Positions 42,568 to 50,871 of a DNA stretch of 64,000 bases are shown one piece after another. The stretch lies in the NCBI RefSeq assembly GCF_039542035.1, contig NZ_BAABHJ010000001.1, positions 124,001-188,000 on the forward strand, written 5' to 3'. The stretch comes from Actinoallomurus liliacearum (GTDB taxonomy: Bacteria; Actinomycetota; Actinomycetes; Streptosporangiales; Streptosporangiaceae). Position 1 is the first letter of the stretch; each line of letters begins with the position of its first letter. The notes under the pieces are model-generated. The model saw nothing but the letters and a program-made list of their open reading frames with translations, was not told the origin of the DNA and did not search any database. A program made the position numbers and the translations under genes.

Positions 42568-43928
42568 ATGACCGAGAGCAGTGATGCGCCGGACTACCTT
42601 GCGAGCACAGGAAAAGCCACTGCGACGCCTGGACGTCTGCGACAGCTTGACAGTTCAGCGCCGGCCGCCACCACACCCAAGGCCATCGCCGACCTGGAGC
42701 GCACCGCCAGGGAAGCGAATGACGCTGTCCTGCGCCGAGCCAGCGGCGCGGCCGCCGACTTCGTCGCAATCCTATGGTTCTACCTCGCCGACGAAGAAGC
42801 CCACGGTATCGATCCTGATCAGGTGGACCTCGACGCCTTCATCGACGAACTGCTCGCCGCGGCGCAGACACCTGAGCACGTGCCAACGTTCTCGGCGGTC
42901 GCCCACACCGTGCAACGCCAGTACATGCGAACCGATCCGACCGCCCGGCGCCGCTGGCCCCGCACCGGCACCAGCATCGGGTCAGCACAGATCATCGACG
43001 CTCGCGCCCGGCAGCTCGCCACGCTGATCAGTCAACAAGACACCCCAGAAGTCGACCCTCTCAACCGAGCCGGCCCCGCGCTCGAGCTCCTCGCCAGAAC
43101 GGCGCGATCAATGCCCTGCTCGCGCTGCCCGAAAACACCGCTCAATGGAGCTTCCGGACCACGCCTCAAGGAGCAAGCTTCGAGGTCTCCGTACCCGCCG
43201 TCCTCGCCGACTGGCTAAACGGCCACTCCTACGCACAACTCGCTGAGGCCCACCTCACCCAGATCACCAACGCCGCCCGACGCATCGAGGCAATGGTGGA
43301 CGCCGTCACCCGCCGCTTCGAACACTTCCTGTCCTGGACCGTAGGCGCACTGGTCGAACTCGTGAACCTCTACCTCGCCGACGCCGAAAGCGACCACCGG
43401 CTCTGCCCCGAACTAGGCCCCTACATCCGCTACGGCGTCAGTGACCCCAGCGCCCTGTCACTGATGATGCAGGGCCTGCGATCCTGGCGCCTCGCCCACG
43501 AGATCGCCCAGCAGATCCCCGAAGACGATCAGCCAGGCGGCACCGACCCCCGCGAGTGGCTGGCGACGATGACCATCTCCGAATGGCGACAGCGCTTCAC
43601 CGCCTCAACCTCGGAAATACTCGATCTGCTCGGCCTCACCCGTACACGCCACCGCAGCCTCCTACGCAATCTCCTCGAGAACACCACCACCCGCATCGAC
43701 ATCAACCTTGAGAACAGCGTCCCAGACACCAACGCCGATCCACTTTCCCTTGCACCTGTCCCCGGCTCCCCCGAGCCCGCACCCATCGGCATCTTCTCAG
43801 GAACACGACTCATCGGCACGGTACGATCGGCCGACCACGCCGACGTCTCAACGATCCTGGACACCGGCCTGGAACTCGACTTCGATCTCATTGGAGCGTC
43901 ACTTGCCATCTCCGCACCGGATCAATGA
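42568..43928 (+). pseudogene. helicase-like protein C-terminal region with one frameshift
   Basis: The first frame (AIADLERTAREANDAVLRRA to PLNRAGPALELLA) and the second (NGAINALLALPENTAQWSFR to the stop at 43928) join smoothly at about 43097, so this was one protein of about 450 aa. The part VELVNLYLAD...PYIRYGVSDPSALSLMMQG, then RSWRLAHEIA, resembles the helical tail of large DEAD/DEAH helicases. No Walker motifs are present, so it is either the 3' end of a longer helicase gene or a stand-alone relative. The helicase link is moderate at best. Confidence 0.5.
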
Positions 43929-44011
43929 TCTTCCGCCCAACCCTAGACGGCTCCACATCAGATAACACGCTGATGAAGGTCGACGGGCGCCCGTCACGCG
44001 CCTTGCAGCAC

Positions 44012-44230
44012 TCACTCTGCCACCTCATTAAGGAAGGCCGCCTCAATGCGATCAATATCCTTAATCCTGTACACGATACGATTGGAGATGCGCATAAACG
44101 GGATTCGACCTTTGCGACGAAGTTCGTACAAGGAGTCGCGATGACAGCCAAATCGCTCCGCGAGACGTTCTTCAGTGAGATATAGGCTCGGATCCGGTTC
44201 AGGAGGTCTCCGAGGATACTTGGACGCCAT
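44012..44230 (-). CDS. excisionase/AlpA-like helix-turn-helix protein
   Basis: Small DNA-binding protein of 72 aa with a winged helix (SLYLTEERLAERFGCHRDSL, then YELRRKGRIPFMRISNRIVY). This is the form of excisionases and AlpA-type regulators of integrated elements. It faces the helicase-like gene tail to tail. Codon use is more A/T-rich than the core genes. With the integrase relic at 35792 it may be left over from one integrated element; that link is inference. Confidence 0.75.
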   Translation of the reverse strand: MASKYPRRPPEPDPSLYLTEERLAERFGCHRDSLYELRRKGRIPFMRISNRIVYRIKDIDRIEAAFLNEVAE

Positions 44231-44414
44231 GGCTCCACACCCATTCAAGTGATCAGAGCGAAGACCCAGTAGTAGAAGTATGCTACTGAGAAGAATCAGA
44301 CGCGGGTCAGCAAGGTGTCAGTCTTATCGACAGTCGCCACATTGACGGGCAACAACCACAGCGGATCCTTGACTCGTCCCTAAGAGGTCGCAGCAGAAAG
44401 ATCCGGACGAGTCT

Positions 44415-44645
44415 GCGCCAGGTCGCACCGACGGGACCTTGCCGATCAGCCCGGGTGGCATCGTTACAGGTGCTGCCGGTCCCCAACACCGCGAGCGGGA
44501 TCCCGTGCCGTTGATCAGGACACGAGGTTTCGAATCCGTTCGCGCGCGGTCGATCGGGCATGGCCCACCTCTGGCCGCCCTTGAGCACCCGCAGGTGCAA
44601 GCCGTCGATCACCGCCCGGGAACCTGTCCAGTCGGCCGGCCTCCG
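44415..44645 (-). mobile_element. IS5-like transposase fragment
   Basis: The minus strand reads DWTGSRAVIDGLHLRVLKGG, then a degenerate PDRPRANGFET and HGIPLAVLGTGSTCNDAT. This matches the first-Asp region of IS5-type transposases (IDGSHVRALKGG...DRARPGSKHH...G.PLAV.LTGGN..DVT). Several small indels are evident. Both ends are lost. Confidence 0.6.
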
Positions 44646-44760
44646 CTAGCCAAATTGATCACGCCGTGGTGGATGCGTCGCGGCACCCGAAGAGGGCGGG
44701 CGGCCTGGCGGACGCGATATTTGACTTGCCAACCGCCGGATACCCGGTAGTTGTTATGGG

Positions 44761-45273
44761 ATGCAGAACAGAACCGACCTGCCGCGCGCTTTCGACCAGC
44801 GCAGCCTGCTCATGACGCTCCTCGACTACACCCGCGCCACCACCGCCTATAAATGCGAAGGGCTCTCCGATGCGGACGCCCGCGCGACACCGTTGCCGAC
44901 TTCGCCGATGATGTCGGTATCGGGCCTGGTCAGCCATCTGCGTTGGGTGGAGTGGTCCTGGATCGAGGAGCGTCTCCTCGGCGAGACGGCCGATCACCCC
45001 TGGATCGACCCGGACGACCCGGACCGGGAGTTCCACTACGAGCTCGACCGGCCGCTGGCCGACATACTGGCCGACTATCAGGCCCAGTCCGCCCGCTACA
45101 ACGAGATCATCGCTGGCATGGATCTCGACACCAAGACCATCTGGAAGGCCCGCGAGACCGGCGAGCCGGTCACTCTGGGCTGGGTAATCATGCACCTCAT
45201 CGAGGAGAACGCCCGACACAACGGGCATATCGACATCATCCGCGAGCTCGTCGATGGTCAGGTAGGCGACTGA
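44761..45273 (+). CDS. DinB-family protein (DUF664)
   Basis: Four-helix metal-binding protein of 170 aa, typical length for the family (LLMTLLDYTRATTAYKCEGL, then VSGLVSHLRWVEWSWIEERL). The His residues of the metal site are in VSHLRWVEW and MHLIEENARHNGHIDIIREL. Many members are thiol-dependent S-transferases or unknown. ATG at 44761. It is isolated between two transposase relics but is itself intact. Confidence 0.88.
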   Translation: MQNRTDLPRAFDQRSLLMTLLDYTRATTAYKCEGLSDADARATPLPTSPMMSVSGLVSHLRWVEWSWIEERLLGETADHPWIDPDDPDREFHYELDRPLADILADYQAQSARYNEIIAGMDLDTKTIWKARETGEPVTLGWVIMHLIEENARHNGHIDIIRELVDGQVGD

Positions 45274-45295
45274 ACCCGACTAATCGTGGTTACGG

Positions 45296-45840
45296 TTAAT
45301 GGTCGTAGGCGGTCAGGGACCGGCTGACGGGCTGCCCGGTCTGGAAGTTGTGCCAGATCGCGGCGGCCAGGGCCAAGACGCGTTGGGCGACGCGCACGGC
45401 GACGCCTTCCATGTCCTACCGCCGTGTTCCAGGTCAAGCTGCCCTTTGAGGGTGTCGTTGATCGACTCGATGAGCTGACGGACCTTCCTGGGCATCGGCT
45501 CACCTGCCCGCAGGATCTCGGTTTTGCGGGACGGGCGGAGCAGAGTGATGCCGTGTTCCGGACCGTAACGACTGCTCGAACTCCTTTCCGGCGAAGCCCT
45601 TGTCGGTGATCAGTAGCAGGCCCGGCCGGTCGGCGACCAGGTCGGCGTCGACCTCCAGCATCGCCGCCAAGACCTCCCGCTCGCCCAGCTTCGGATCGGC
45701 CAGGCCCCACAGGATCGGCATTCCCGCCGGGGTACACACCAGATACAGGCGCAGCTCCCAGAAGAACCGCGAGTGCGGACAAACCGATCTTGGACACCCT
45801 CTTCGCATACCCACAGACACTCGCCGACAGCGTGATCAAT
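45296..45840 (-). mobile_element. IS982-family transposase remnant
   Basis: FFWELRLYLVCTPAGMPILW, then LADPKLGEREVLAAMLEVDA and LLLITDKGFAGKEFE, carry the catalytic region of IS982 transposases. The C-terminal part (VRQLIESINDTLKGQLDLEH) is in other frames, and LTAYDH-stop at 45296 is the normal end. At least two frameshifts. The N-terminal third is missing and no terminal repeats were identified. Confidence 0.75.
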
Positions 45841-46355
45841 TAGGAATCACTCGTCTAGGCCAGCCCCGCAGGCGGCGCCAGCACGTCACCCCAGCGCCGA
45901 ACCGTAGTGCTTGGGGCAGGAACTCACGCCGAATCCCGGTATGCAGCGCGAACAAGATCCCTCACCACTTTGCGGTCAGGCCGTCGGACGGCGGCGGTGT
46001 TCCGCCGGCCTACGACTCCGCGATGCGCGGTTGCAGGCCCGGGGGCGACACTCGGCTTGATCCAACCGACCCGCACGCGCCCAGCGGTAACGACGAGAGC
46101 CTGGATCTCTCCCGTGGGCCCAGGAGGCGAGATGGACCTCAACCTCGCTCTGCACGGAGCGTTACGTTCATCCTGTAACCGCTACGGGTTTGACCCCCGA
46201 ACCAGCCCGAACTGGACCAACTCGCCTCGGATGATCCTTACTCATCCGTACCCCCTCAGACCCACGATGGTAGGCTATCGGTGCTGGTCAGGAGGCCAAA
46301 GTCGGGCGACCTTGGGAAACGATCGGTCTTCCCAGGGTTGGATCCAGGCCAAGGC
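45841..46355. other. degenerate region upstream of rbpA
   Basis: About 515 bases with no recognisable gene; several frames are open but show no domain or ribosome site. It marks the edge between decaying accessory DNA and clean core sequence. Confidence 0.45.
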
Positions 46356-46382
46356 GGGAATCTTGTGACGGTATCCAGCGTT
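46356..46382 (+). promoter_or_regulatory. SigR-type promoter of rbpA
   Basis: GGGAAT at 46356-46361, an 18-base spacer and GTT at 46380-46382 match the SigR (disulphide-stress sigma factor) consensus GGGAAT-N18-GTT exactly. It lies about 40 bases before the rbpA start. In Streptomyces rbpA is a known SigR target, so regulation by thiol-oxidative stress is likely here too. Confidence 0.8.
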
Positions 46383-46423
46383 CACGTCTAGGAGAACGCA
46401 CGCCGTCTGGGAGGCACGTCACG

Positions 46424-46768
46424 ATGGCCGAGCGCGCACTTCGCGGCACCCGACTCGGAGCCACGAGCTACGAGAACGATCGAAACACCGACCTGGCCCC
46501 GCGGCAGGAGGTCATGTACGACTGCCCGAAGGGCCACCGGTTCACCGTCATCTTGGCCGCGGAGGCCGAGGTGCCGATGACCTGGGAGTGCCGGAGCTGC
46601 GGCGCGACCGCCCTGATGGTCAATGGCGAGATGCCCCAGTCCAAGAAGGGTAAACCGCCCCGCACGCACTGGGACATGCTCATGGAGCGCCGCACGATCG
46701 AAGATCTGGAGGAGGTCCTGGCCGAGCGATTGGCCGTGCTGCGCGCACAGCGCAGAAGGACCGCATAA
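46424..46768 (+). CDS. rbpA: RNA polymerase-binding protein RbpA
   Basis: Actinobacteria-specific factor that binds RNA polymerase and the principal sigma factor, stabilises open complexes and gives basal rifampicin tolerance. It has 114 aa, full length. The N-terminal tail (MAERALRGTRLGATSYENDR) is followed by the RbpA core (VMYDCPKGHRFTVILAAEAE, then VPMTWECRSCG) and the sigma-interaction helix (LMERRTIEDLEEVLAERLAV). GGGAGG lies about eight bases before the ATG. A consensus SigR promoter precedes it and a bidirectional terminator follows. Confidence 0.97.
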   Translation: MAERALRGTRLGATSYENDRNTDLAPRQEVMYDCPKGHRFTVILAAEAEVPMTWECRSCGATALMVNGEMPQSKKGKPPRTHWDMLMERRTIEDLEEVLAERLAVLRAQRRRTA

Positions 46769-46779
46769 CAGAACACCGA

Positions 46780-46827
46780 ACGCATACGGGCCGTGCCGTC
46801 AGCCCCTCGACGGCACGGCCCGTGCGT
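46780..46827. terminator. bidirectional terminator between rbpA and fxsA
   Basis: CGGGCCGTGCCGTC (46787-46800) and its exact complement (46809-46822) form a 14-bp stem with an 8-base loop. ACGCA/TGCGT pairing extends it beyond a small bulge. TGTTCTTC follows on the plus side. It lies between convergent genes and can serve both. Confidence 0.88.
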
Positions 46828-46833
46828 TGTTCT

Positions 46834-47352
46834 TCAGCGCCGGTCCGTCTCCTGGTCCTCCTCGATGACCTCTCCGCGCACCACGCGATGCCCTGGCTCC
46901 GGCTCCGGCTCGCCCGGCCCGGGGCCGTACACGCCGCCCAGGTCGCCCAGGTCGCCGAACCGCAGGGTCGCGCGGCGTCGTGCCGTGGACACCCGCCGCG
47001 CGACGTAGCGCGACAGGAGGAGGCGTACCAGCGGCCGGGTGAACGGCAGCACGAACAGGAATCCGAAGAGATCCGTCACGAAGCCGGGCGTCAGCAGCAG
47101 CACCCCGCCGACCAGGACCAGCCCGGCGTCGGCCAGTTCCCGGTCGGGCATCCCACCGCCGCCGAACGTCTCCTTCAGCGCGCGCCACGCTCGCCGGCCC
47201 TCGTACCGGATGATCCAGGCGCCCAGGATGCTCTCGGCCAGCAGCAGCGCCACCGTGGGCCAGCCGCCGATCAGCTCGCCGACCTGGATGATGACGTAGA
47301 TCTCCAGCACGGGCAGCAGCAGGAACGCGAGGAAGAGTGCCACAGGGAGCAT
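46834..47352 (-). CDS. fxsA: FxsA membrane protein
   Basis: Small inner-membrane protein of 172 aa, family of E. coli FxsA (suppressor of phage T7 exclusion by F). It starts LPVALFLAFLLLPVLEIYVI, then IQVGELIGGWPTVALLLAES, two helices with the family's conserved E and G. A third helix pair is LVLVGGVLLLTPGFVTDLFG. The cytoplasmic tail is acidic, with a PGPGEPEPEPG stretch. It converges on rbpA, as in many actinobacteria. It is unrelated to the FxSxx-type peptide precursor at 11852 despite the shared name. Confidence 0.92.
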   Translation of the reverse strand: MLPVALFLAFLLLPVLEIYVIIQVGELIGGWPTVALLLAESILGAWIIRYEGRRAWRALKETFGGGGMPDRELADAGLVLVGGVLLLTPGFVTDLFGFLFVLPFTRPLVRLLLSRYVARRVSTARRRATLRFGDLGDLGGVYGPGPGEPEPEPGHRVVRGEVIEEDQETDRR

Positions 47353-47578
47353 GTCTCCATTGTGGCCTGCCGCCGGGAGTGTTCACGTACGGCGCGTACG
47401 GCGCCGCTCCCCCGCCGCCCGTCCCGTCCGGCCGCCGGTCGTGGACCCTCCATCTCTTTGACGTAAGGGGCTGTGGTGGCAGTTGGCGGTGATTTGAACA
47501 CCGTGAACGGCATGGCGCACCGACCCTCGGGTACCGGTCCATATCGAGGAAAATGCGCAGGTCAACGGGGGGTTAACG

Positions 47579-47866
47579 ATGATAAGGCTGATGCGCCGCG
47601 CCGGTATCACGTCCGACATGATGTACATCGCGGGCTTCGGATCGGTCCTGGCGTCGTTCGCCAGCTGGGCGATTTCGATGCGTGCGGAGGAGCACGCCGG
47701 AATAGACCGGGCGGACCGCTGGGGGATCTTCGTCGGTGAGTGGGCGCCGACCTTCTTCGCACTCGGCGTCGCGTTGCGGATGGAGGAGGAGTACGGCGAG
47801 GAGATGGAGCACGAGGGAGCCGAGCGGATGAAGCGCCGGGCCCGTGAGGCGATGCCGGTCAGCTGA
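47579..47866 (+). CDS. small membrane protein, hypothetical
   Basis: Protein of 95 aa with two likely membrane helices (MMYIAGFGSVLASFASWAIS and WGIFVGEWAPTFFALGVALR) and a charged C-terminal helix (MEEEYGEEMEHEGAERMKRR). GGGGGG lies seven bases before the ATG. No named family, but the composition and strong start support a real gene. It is divergent from fxsA and upstream of the ligase gene. Confidence 0.72.
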   Translation: MIRLMRRAGITSDMMYIAGFGSVLASFASWAISMRAEEHAGIDRADRWGIFVGEWAPTFFALGVALRMEEEYGEEMEHEGAERMKRRAREAMPVS

Positions 47867-47907
47867 GACCCCTGGTACGCCCCGGGGAAGAGCACCCGGA
47901 GCCCCGG

Positions 47908-48870
47908 TTGGCCGAGCTGCCACGGCTCATCCGACCCATGGCGGCACTGCTGAGGCGGTCGCTGCCGCCGGATCAGGACGCATACGGGTGGGAGCTGAAG
48001 TGGGACGGCGTCCGGGCCATCGCCTACGTCGAGGGTGGGAGCCTGCGGCTGATGTCCCGCAACGACAAGGACATCACCCGCTCCTACCCGGAACTGGCCG
48101 CCCTGGCCCGGATGCTGCCCCGCCCCGCCATCCTCGACGGTGAGATCGTCACGCTGCGCGACGGCCGCCCCAGCTTCGCGACCCTGCAGCGCCGAATGCA
48201 CGTTCAGCATCCCGGTACGCGGCTGGTCGCCTCCGTGCCGGTCCAGTACTACCTGTTCGATCTCCTGCACCTGGGCGATGAGTCGCTGCTGGCCCGCCCG
48301 TACACCGAGCGGCGGGACCGCCTCGACGGACTCGGCGTCGACCGGGCGCCGGTGCGCGTCCCGCCCTGGTGGCGCGGCGACGGCGAGACCGTCTTCTCGG
48401 TGGGCCAGGCCCAGGGCCTGGAGGGCGTCATCGGCAAGCCGCTGCGATCCCGCTACCACCCGGGGCGGCGCGGCCCCTGGATCAAGGTGAAGAACGTCCG
48501 CCATCAGGAGGTCGTCGTCGCCGGCTGGATGCCCGGGGCGGGCCGCCGCGCCGACATGATCGGGTCCTTGGTTCTCGGCGTCCACGACGACGGGCGGCTG
48601 CGGTACGCCGGCAACGTGGGTACGGGCTTCACCGAGGCGGAACTGCGGGACCTCGCCGTGCGGCTGGCGCCGCTGGCACGGGACGAGGACCCCTTCGACC
48701 CGCCGGTGCCCCGCGACGTCGCGCGCCGCGCACGGTGGGTCCGGCCCGAGCTGGTGGGTGAGGTGGCGTTCGGCGAGTGGACTCCGGACGGGATCCTGCG
48801 GCACCCCAGCTGGCGGGGGCTCCGCACCGACAAGCGGCCCGAGGACGTCCACCGCGAGGACCCGGGGTGA
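47908..48870 (+). CDS. ATP-dependent DNA ligase, LigC/LigD-ligase type
   Basis: Seals nicks in DNA using ATP; 320 aa, the size of stand-alone actinobacterial ligases. The adenylation lysine is Lys31 in the ELKWDGVRA motif. Further motifs are LMSRNDKDIT, ILDGEIV, EGVIGKPLRSRY and WIKVKNVRHQEVVVAGW; the last leads into an OB-fold (TGFTEAELRDLAVRL). TTG at 47908 is used because conserved residues begin before the ATG at 47938. No polymerase or Ku gene is adjacent, so a role in repair is inferred from family only. Confidence 0.9.
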   Translation: MAELPRLIRPMAALLRRSLPPDQDAYGWELKWDGVRAIAYVEGGSLRLMSRNDKDITRSYPELAALARMLPRPAILDGEIVTLRDGRPSFATLQRRMHVQHPGTRLVASVPVQYYLFDLLHLGDESLLARPYTERRDRLDGLGVDRAPVRVPPWWRGDGETVFSVGQAQGLEGVIGKPLRSRYHPGRRGPWIKVKNVRHQEVVVAGWMPGAGRRADMIGSLVLGVHDDGRLRYAGNVGTGFTEAELRDLAVRLAPLARDEDPFDPPVPRDVARRARWVRPELVGEVAFGEWTPDGILRHPSWRGLRTDKRPEDVHREDPG

Positions 48871-49061
48871 CGAGTTCGGCGATGCGCGACGAACCGCCGG
48901 CGTCGCACCGTTCTTCCGGCGTGTCCATTTGCGGGATCATGGTGACGGCAGCAGAGTTGCCCCGGCGTCCCGTCCGGTCGCGATCCGGTTCCCCGCCGGA
49001 CGTCCGACCGGACCCGCGGATCGCCGGTCGTCACTGATCCCTCATGCTTTGGAGTCTCGTC

Positions 49062-49514
49062 GTGCGCAAGCGTGTGCTCGTTCTCGTCGCCGTGGCCGGG
49101 CTCGGCCTGGCGGGCTGCGGTGGCAGCGGTGGCAGCGGATCCGCGCATCAGGACAAATCCGCCTCGTCCGCGCCCGCGAGCGGCGCGGCGGCGGGCGAGC
49201 CGCTGCCCAGCGCGTCCCCCAAGGGCGACGCCGACGCCCCCACGTGCACCACGGTCACCTACCGGGCCACCGGTACGGGCGTCGAGGTCACCGCGAAGGT
49301 CGGCAAGACCCCCATCACCCTGAACTTCGAGGCCGACGACGCCGACGACAACCCCGTGACCGGCGACCCGGCCACCTCCAGCGTCACCTACGCCTTCAAG
49401 GGCGGTGACATGCAGCACACACTGCTGATCAAGGGCGTGAAGTCGCCGCACCACGTGACCGTCATCAGCCTGGGCACCGACCAGAACGTCTCCTGCCGCG
49501 CCTACGCCGGCTAG
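49062..49514 (+). CDS. small secreted lipoprotein
   Basis: Protein of 150 aa. Signal sequence with lipobox LAGC; Cys19 would be lipidated. GTG at 49062 is chosen, with GGAG seven bases before it. A Ser/Gly/Ala-rich linker leads to a beta-rich domain (CTTVTYRATGTGVEVTAKVG, then SSVTYAFKGGDMQHTLLIKG) with two cysteines that could pair (DAPTC and NVSC). It resembles membrane-anchored MmpS-like beta proteins in layout, but no family is certain. It converges on the VOC gene. Confidence 0.78.
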   Translation: MRKRVLVLVAVAGLGLAGCGGSGGSGSAHQDKSASSAPASGAAAGEPLPSASPKGDADAPTCTTVTYRATGTGVEVTAKVGKTPITLNFEADDADDNPVTGDPATSSVTYAFKGGDMQHTLLIKGVKSPHHVTVISLGTDQNVSCRAYAG

Positions 49515-49532
49515 TGCCCCGCGCCCGCGTCG

Positions 49533-49949
49533 TCAGCCGGTGATCGGACGGTGGTGGACGTACTCCACCACCGTCCCGTCGGGGTGCCGGACGGTGAAGC
49601 CCGCGCCGACGGGCACCTCGTGGAGCGGCGCGACCACTTCGGCTCCGGCGTCCCGCAGCCGTTCGTAGTAGGGCTCGACATGATCGACGAGGAGCGTCCC
49701 GGTCGTAGCGCGGAACGGGCTCAGGGACTCCTCACTCCCCTCGATGATCAAGAACGCGCCGACGGCGGCGAGCACGAGGTTCATTTCGGGATAGGGCATC
49801 CGCATATCGGCGTCCGTGCCCTGCAGCTCCTCGTAGAAGCCGATGGCCTCCTCCAGTTCGCCCGGTTCGACGAAGACCCGGATGAGAACACGGGGCTCCT
49901 TCCGGTGGGACGAGTCGGGGTCACGGCGCCAGATCCGTTGTTCTGTCAT
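49533..49949 (-). CDS. VOC-family (glyoxalase-like) protein
   Basis: Protein of 138 aa with one vicinal-oxygen-chelate domain (LIRVFVEPGELEEAIGFYEE, then MNLVLAAVGAFLIIEG; VPVGAGFTVRHPDGTVVEYV). Glu in VVEYV is the usual metal ligand. ATG at 49949 is chosen because the region before it is arginine-rich and overlaps the divergent gene's promoter. It is divergent from the XRE gene at 50029, so that regulator probably controls it. The substrate is unknown. Confidence 0.85.
   Translation of the reverse strand: MTEQRIWRRDPDSSHRKEPRVLIRVFVEPGELEEAIGFYEELQGTDADMRMPYPEMNLVLAAVGAFLIIEGSEESLSPFRATTGTLLVDHVEPYYERLRDAGAEVVAPLHEVPVGAGFTVRHPDGTVVEYVHHRPITG
49546..49576. terminator. perfect 13-bp hairpin inside the 3' end of the VOC gene
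   Basis: GGACGGTGGTGGA and its complement flank a 5-base loop at 49559-49563. It lies 32 bases after the lipoprotein stop and within the last codons of the VOC gene, so one element could end both convergent transcripts while also encoding protein. Confidence 0.6.
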
Positions 49950-50028
49950 GGCGGTCAGCCTGACGCGTGCTCCGCGCTGGTGGCAGTACACGGAATGTCC
50001 TGTTAGCAGGAGTCATAGGCTGGCCGGC

Positions 50029-50838
50029 ATGTCCACTGATCCGATCCGCCGCGAACTCGGTGGGTTCCTCCGTGCGGTCCGTGAACACACCGCGCCCGCG
50101 GATGTCGGACTGAGCCCGGGCGCGCGGCGCCGTACGCCGGGCCTGCGCCGGGAGGAGGTGGCGACGTTGTCCGGCGTGAGCATCGCCTGGTACACCTGGC
50201 TCGAACAGGGGCGCGTCACGGTGTCACGGCAGGTGCTCGATTCGGTGTGCAGGGTCCTGCGCATGGACGCCAGGGCCCGCCGTCACGCCCTGGAACTGGC
50301 CGGGTTCCATGGCGAGACGGCGCCATCGGCGGGCCTGGACGACCTACGGCGGCTCATCGACGCCTGGCCCACCACCCCGGCCTTGCTCCTTGACCAACGT
50401 CTCGACATCACCGGCTGGAACTCCGCGTATCGCGACGTGGTTCTCGATCCGTCATCGGTCGCATCGGAGCGGCGTAACCTTCTGCTCGTGCTCGTCGGTG
50501 AACTCCGGGACGCGATCGCGGACTGGCCGCGTCTCGTCCGTGGCATGTACGGTCAGTTCCGCTCGGGCACCGACCGGCTGCCGGATGATCCTCGTGTAGG
50601 CGACATCCGCCGGTTGCTGGCCGCCGAACGCCCCGACCTCGCGCACTGGTGGCAGTGCCGGTCGGTGTCGGACTTCGCGCCGACCACCCTGAAGATACGC
50701 GGCGTCTCGATGACGCTTTCGCTGCTACGGCCGGTCGCGTCCGCAGACGCCTTCGTCCTCACGCACACCCCTGCGGACGGATCGGCGCAGACTCGCCTCG
50801 TCGCCGGCGCTGACAGCACGTCGCGGTCGGCGATGTAG
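50029..50838 (+). CDS. XRE-family regulator with MmyB-like ligand-binding domain
   Basis: Transcription factor of 269 aa. The helix-turn-helix lies at residues about 30-85 (GLRREEVATLSGVSIAWYTW, then LEQGRVTVSRQVLDSVCRVL). A PAS-like MmyB domain follows (PALLLDQRLDITGWNSAYRD, then ERPDLAHWWQCRSVSDFAPT), which in this family binds small acyl ligands. The GLRREEVA motif is a hallmark. The gene is divergent from the VOC gene, the typical layout with a detoxification target. Confidence 0.92.
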   Translation: MSTDPIRRELGGFLRAVREHTAPADVGLSPGARRRTPGLRREEVATLSGVSIAWYTWLEQGRVTVSRQVLDSVCRVLRMDARARRHALELAGFHGETAPSAGLDDLRRLIDAWPTTPALLLDQRLDITGWNSAYRDVVLDPSSVASERRNLLLVLVGELRDAIADWPRLVRGMYGQFRSGTDRLPDDPRVGDIRRLLAAERPDLAHWWQCRSVSDFAPTTLKIRGVSMTLSLLRPVASADAFVLTHTPADGSAQTRLVAGADSTSRSAM

Positions 50839-50871
50839 CAGAGGACGTTCACTTGGTCGGGCCGCCGAGGC

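Noticed and set aside
22086..43928. All frameshifts being sequencing errors
   Set aside because: Some may be, but they occur only in the 2-46 kb part and often together with deletions or lost termini, which errors do not explain.
46314..46340. Second SigR-like site, GGGAAA-N17-GTTG
   Set aside because: It differs from consensus in the -35 and in spacing, and a perfect site lies 40 bases downstream, nearer the gene.
46834..47352. Link between fxsA here and the FxSxx precursor at 11852
   Set aside because: The names coincide only. This FxsA is a membrane protein of the phage-exclusion-suppressor family, with no sequence relation to the peptide precursor.
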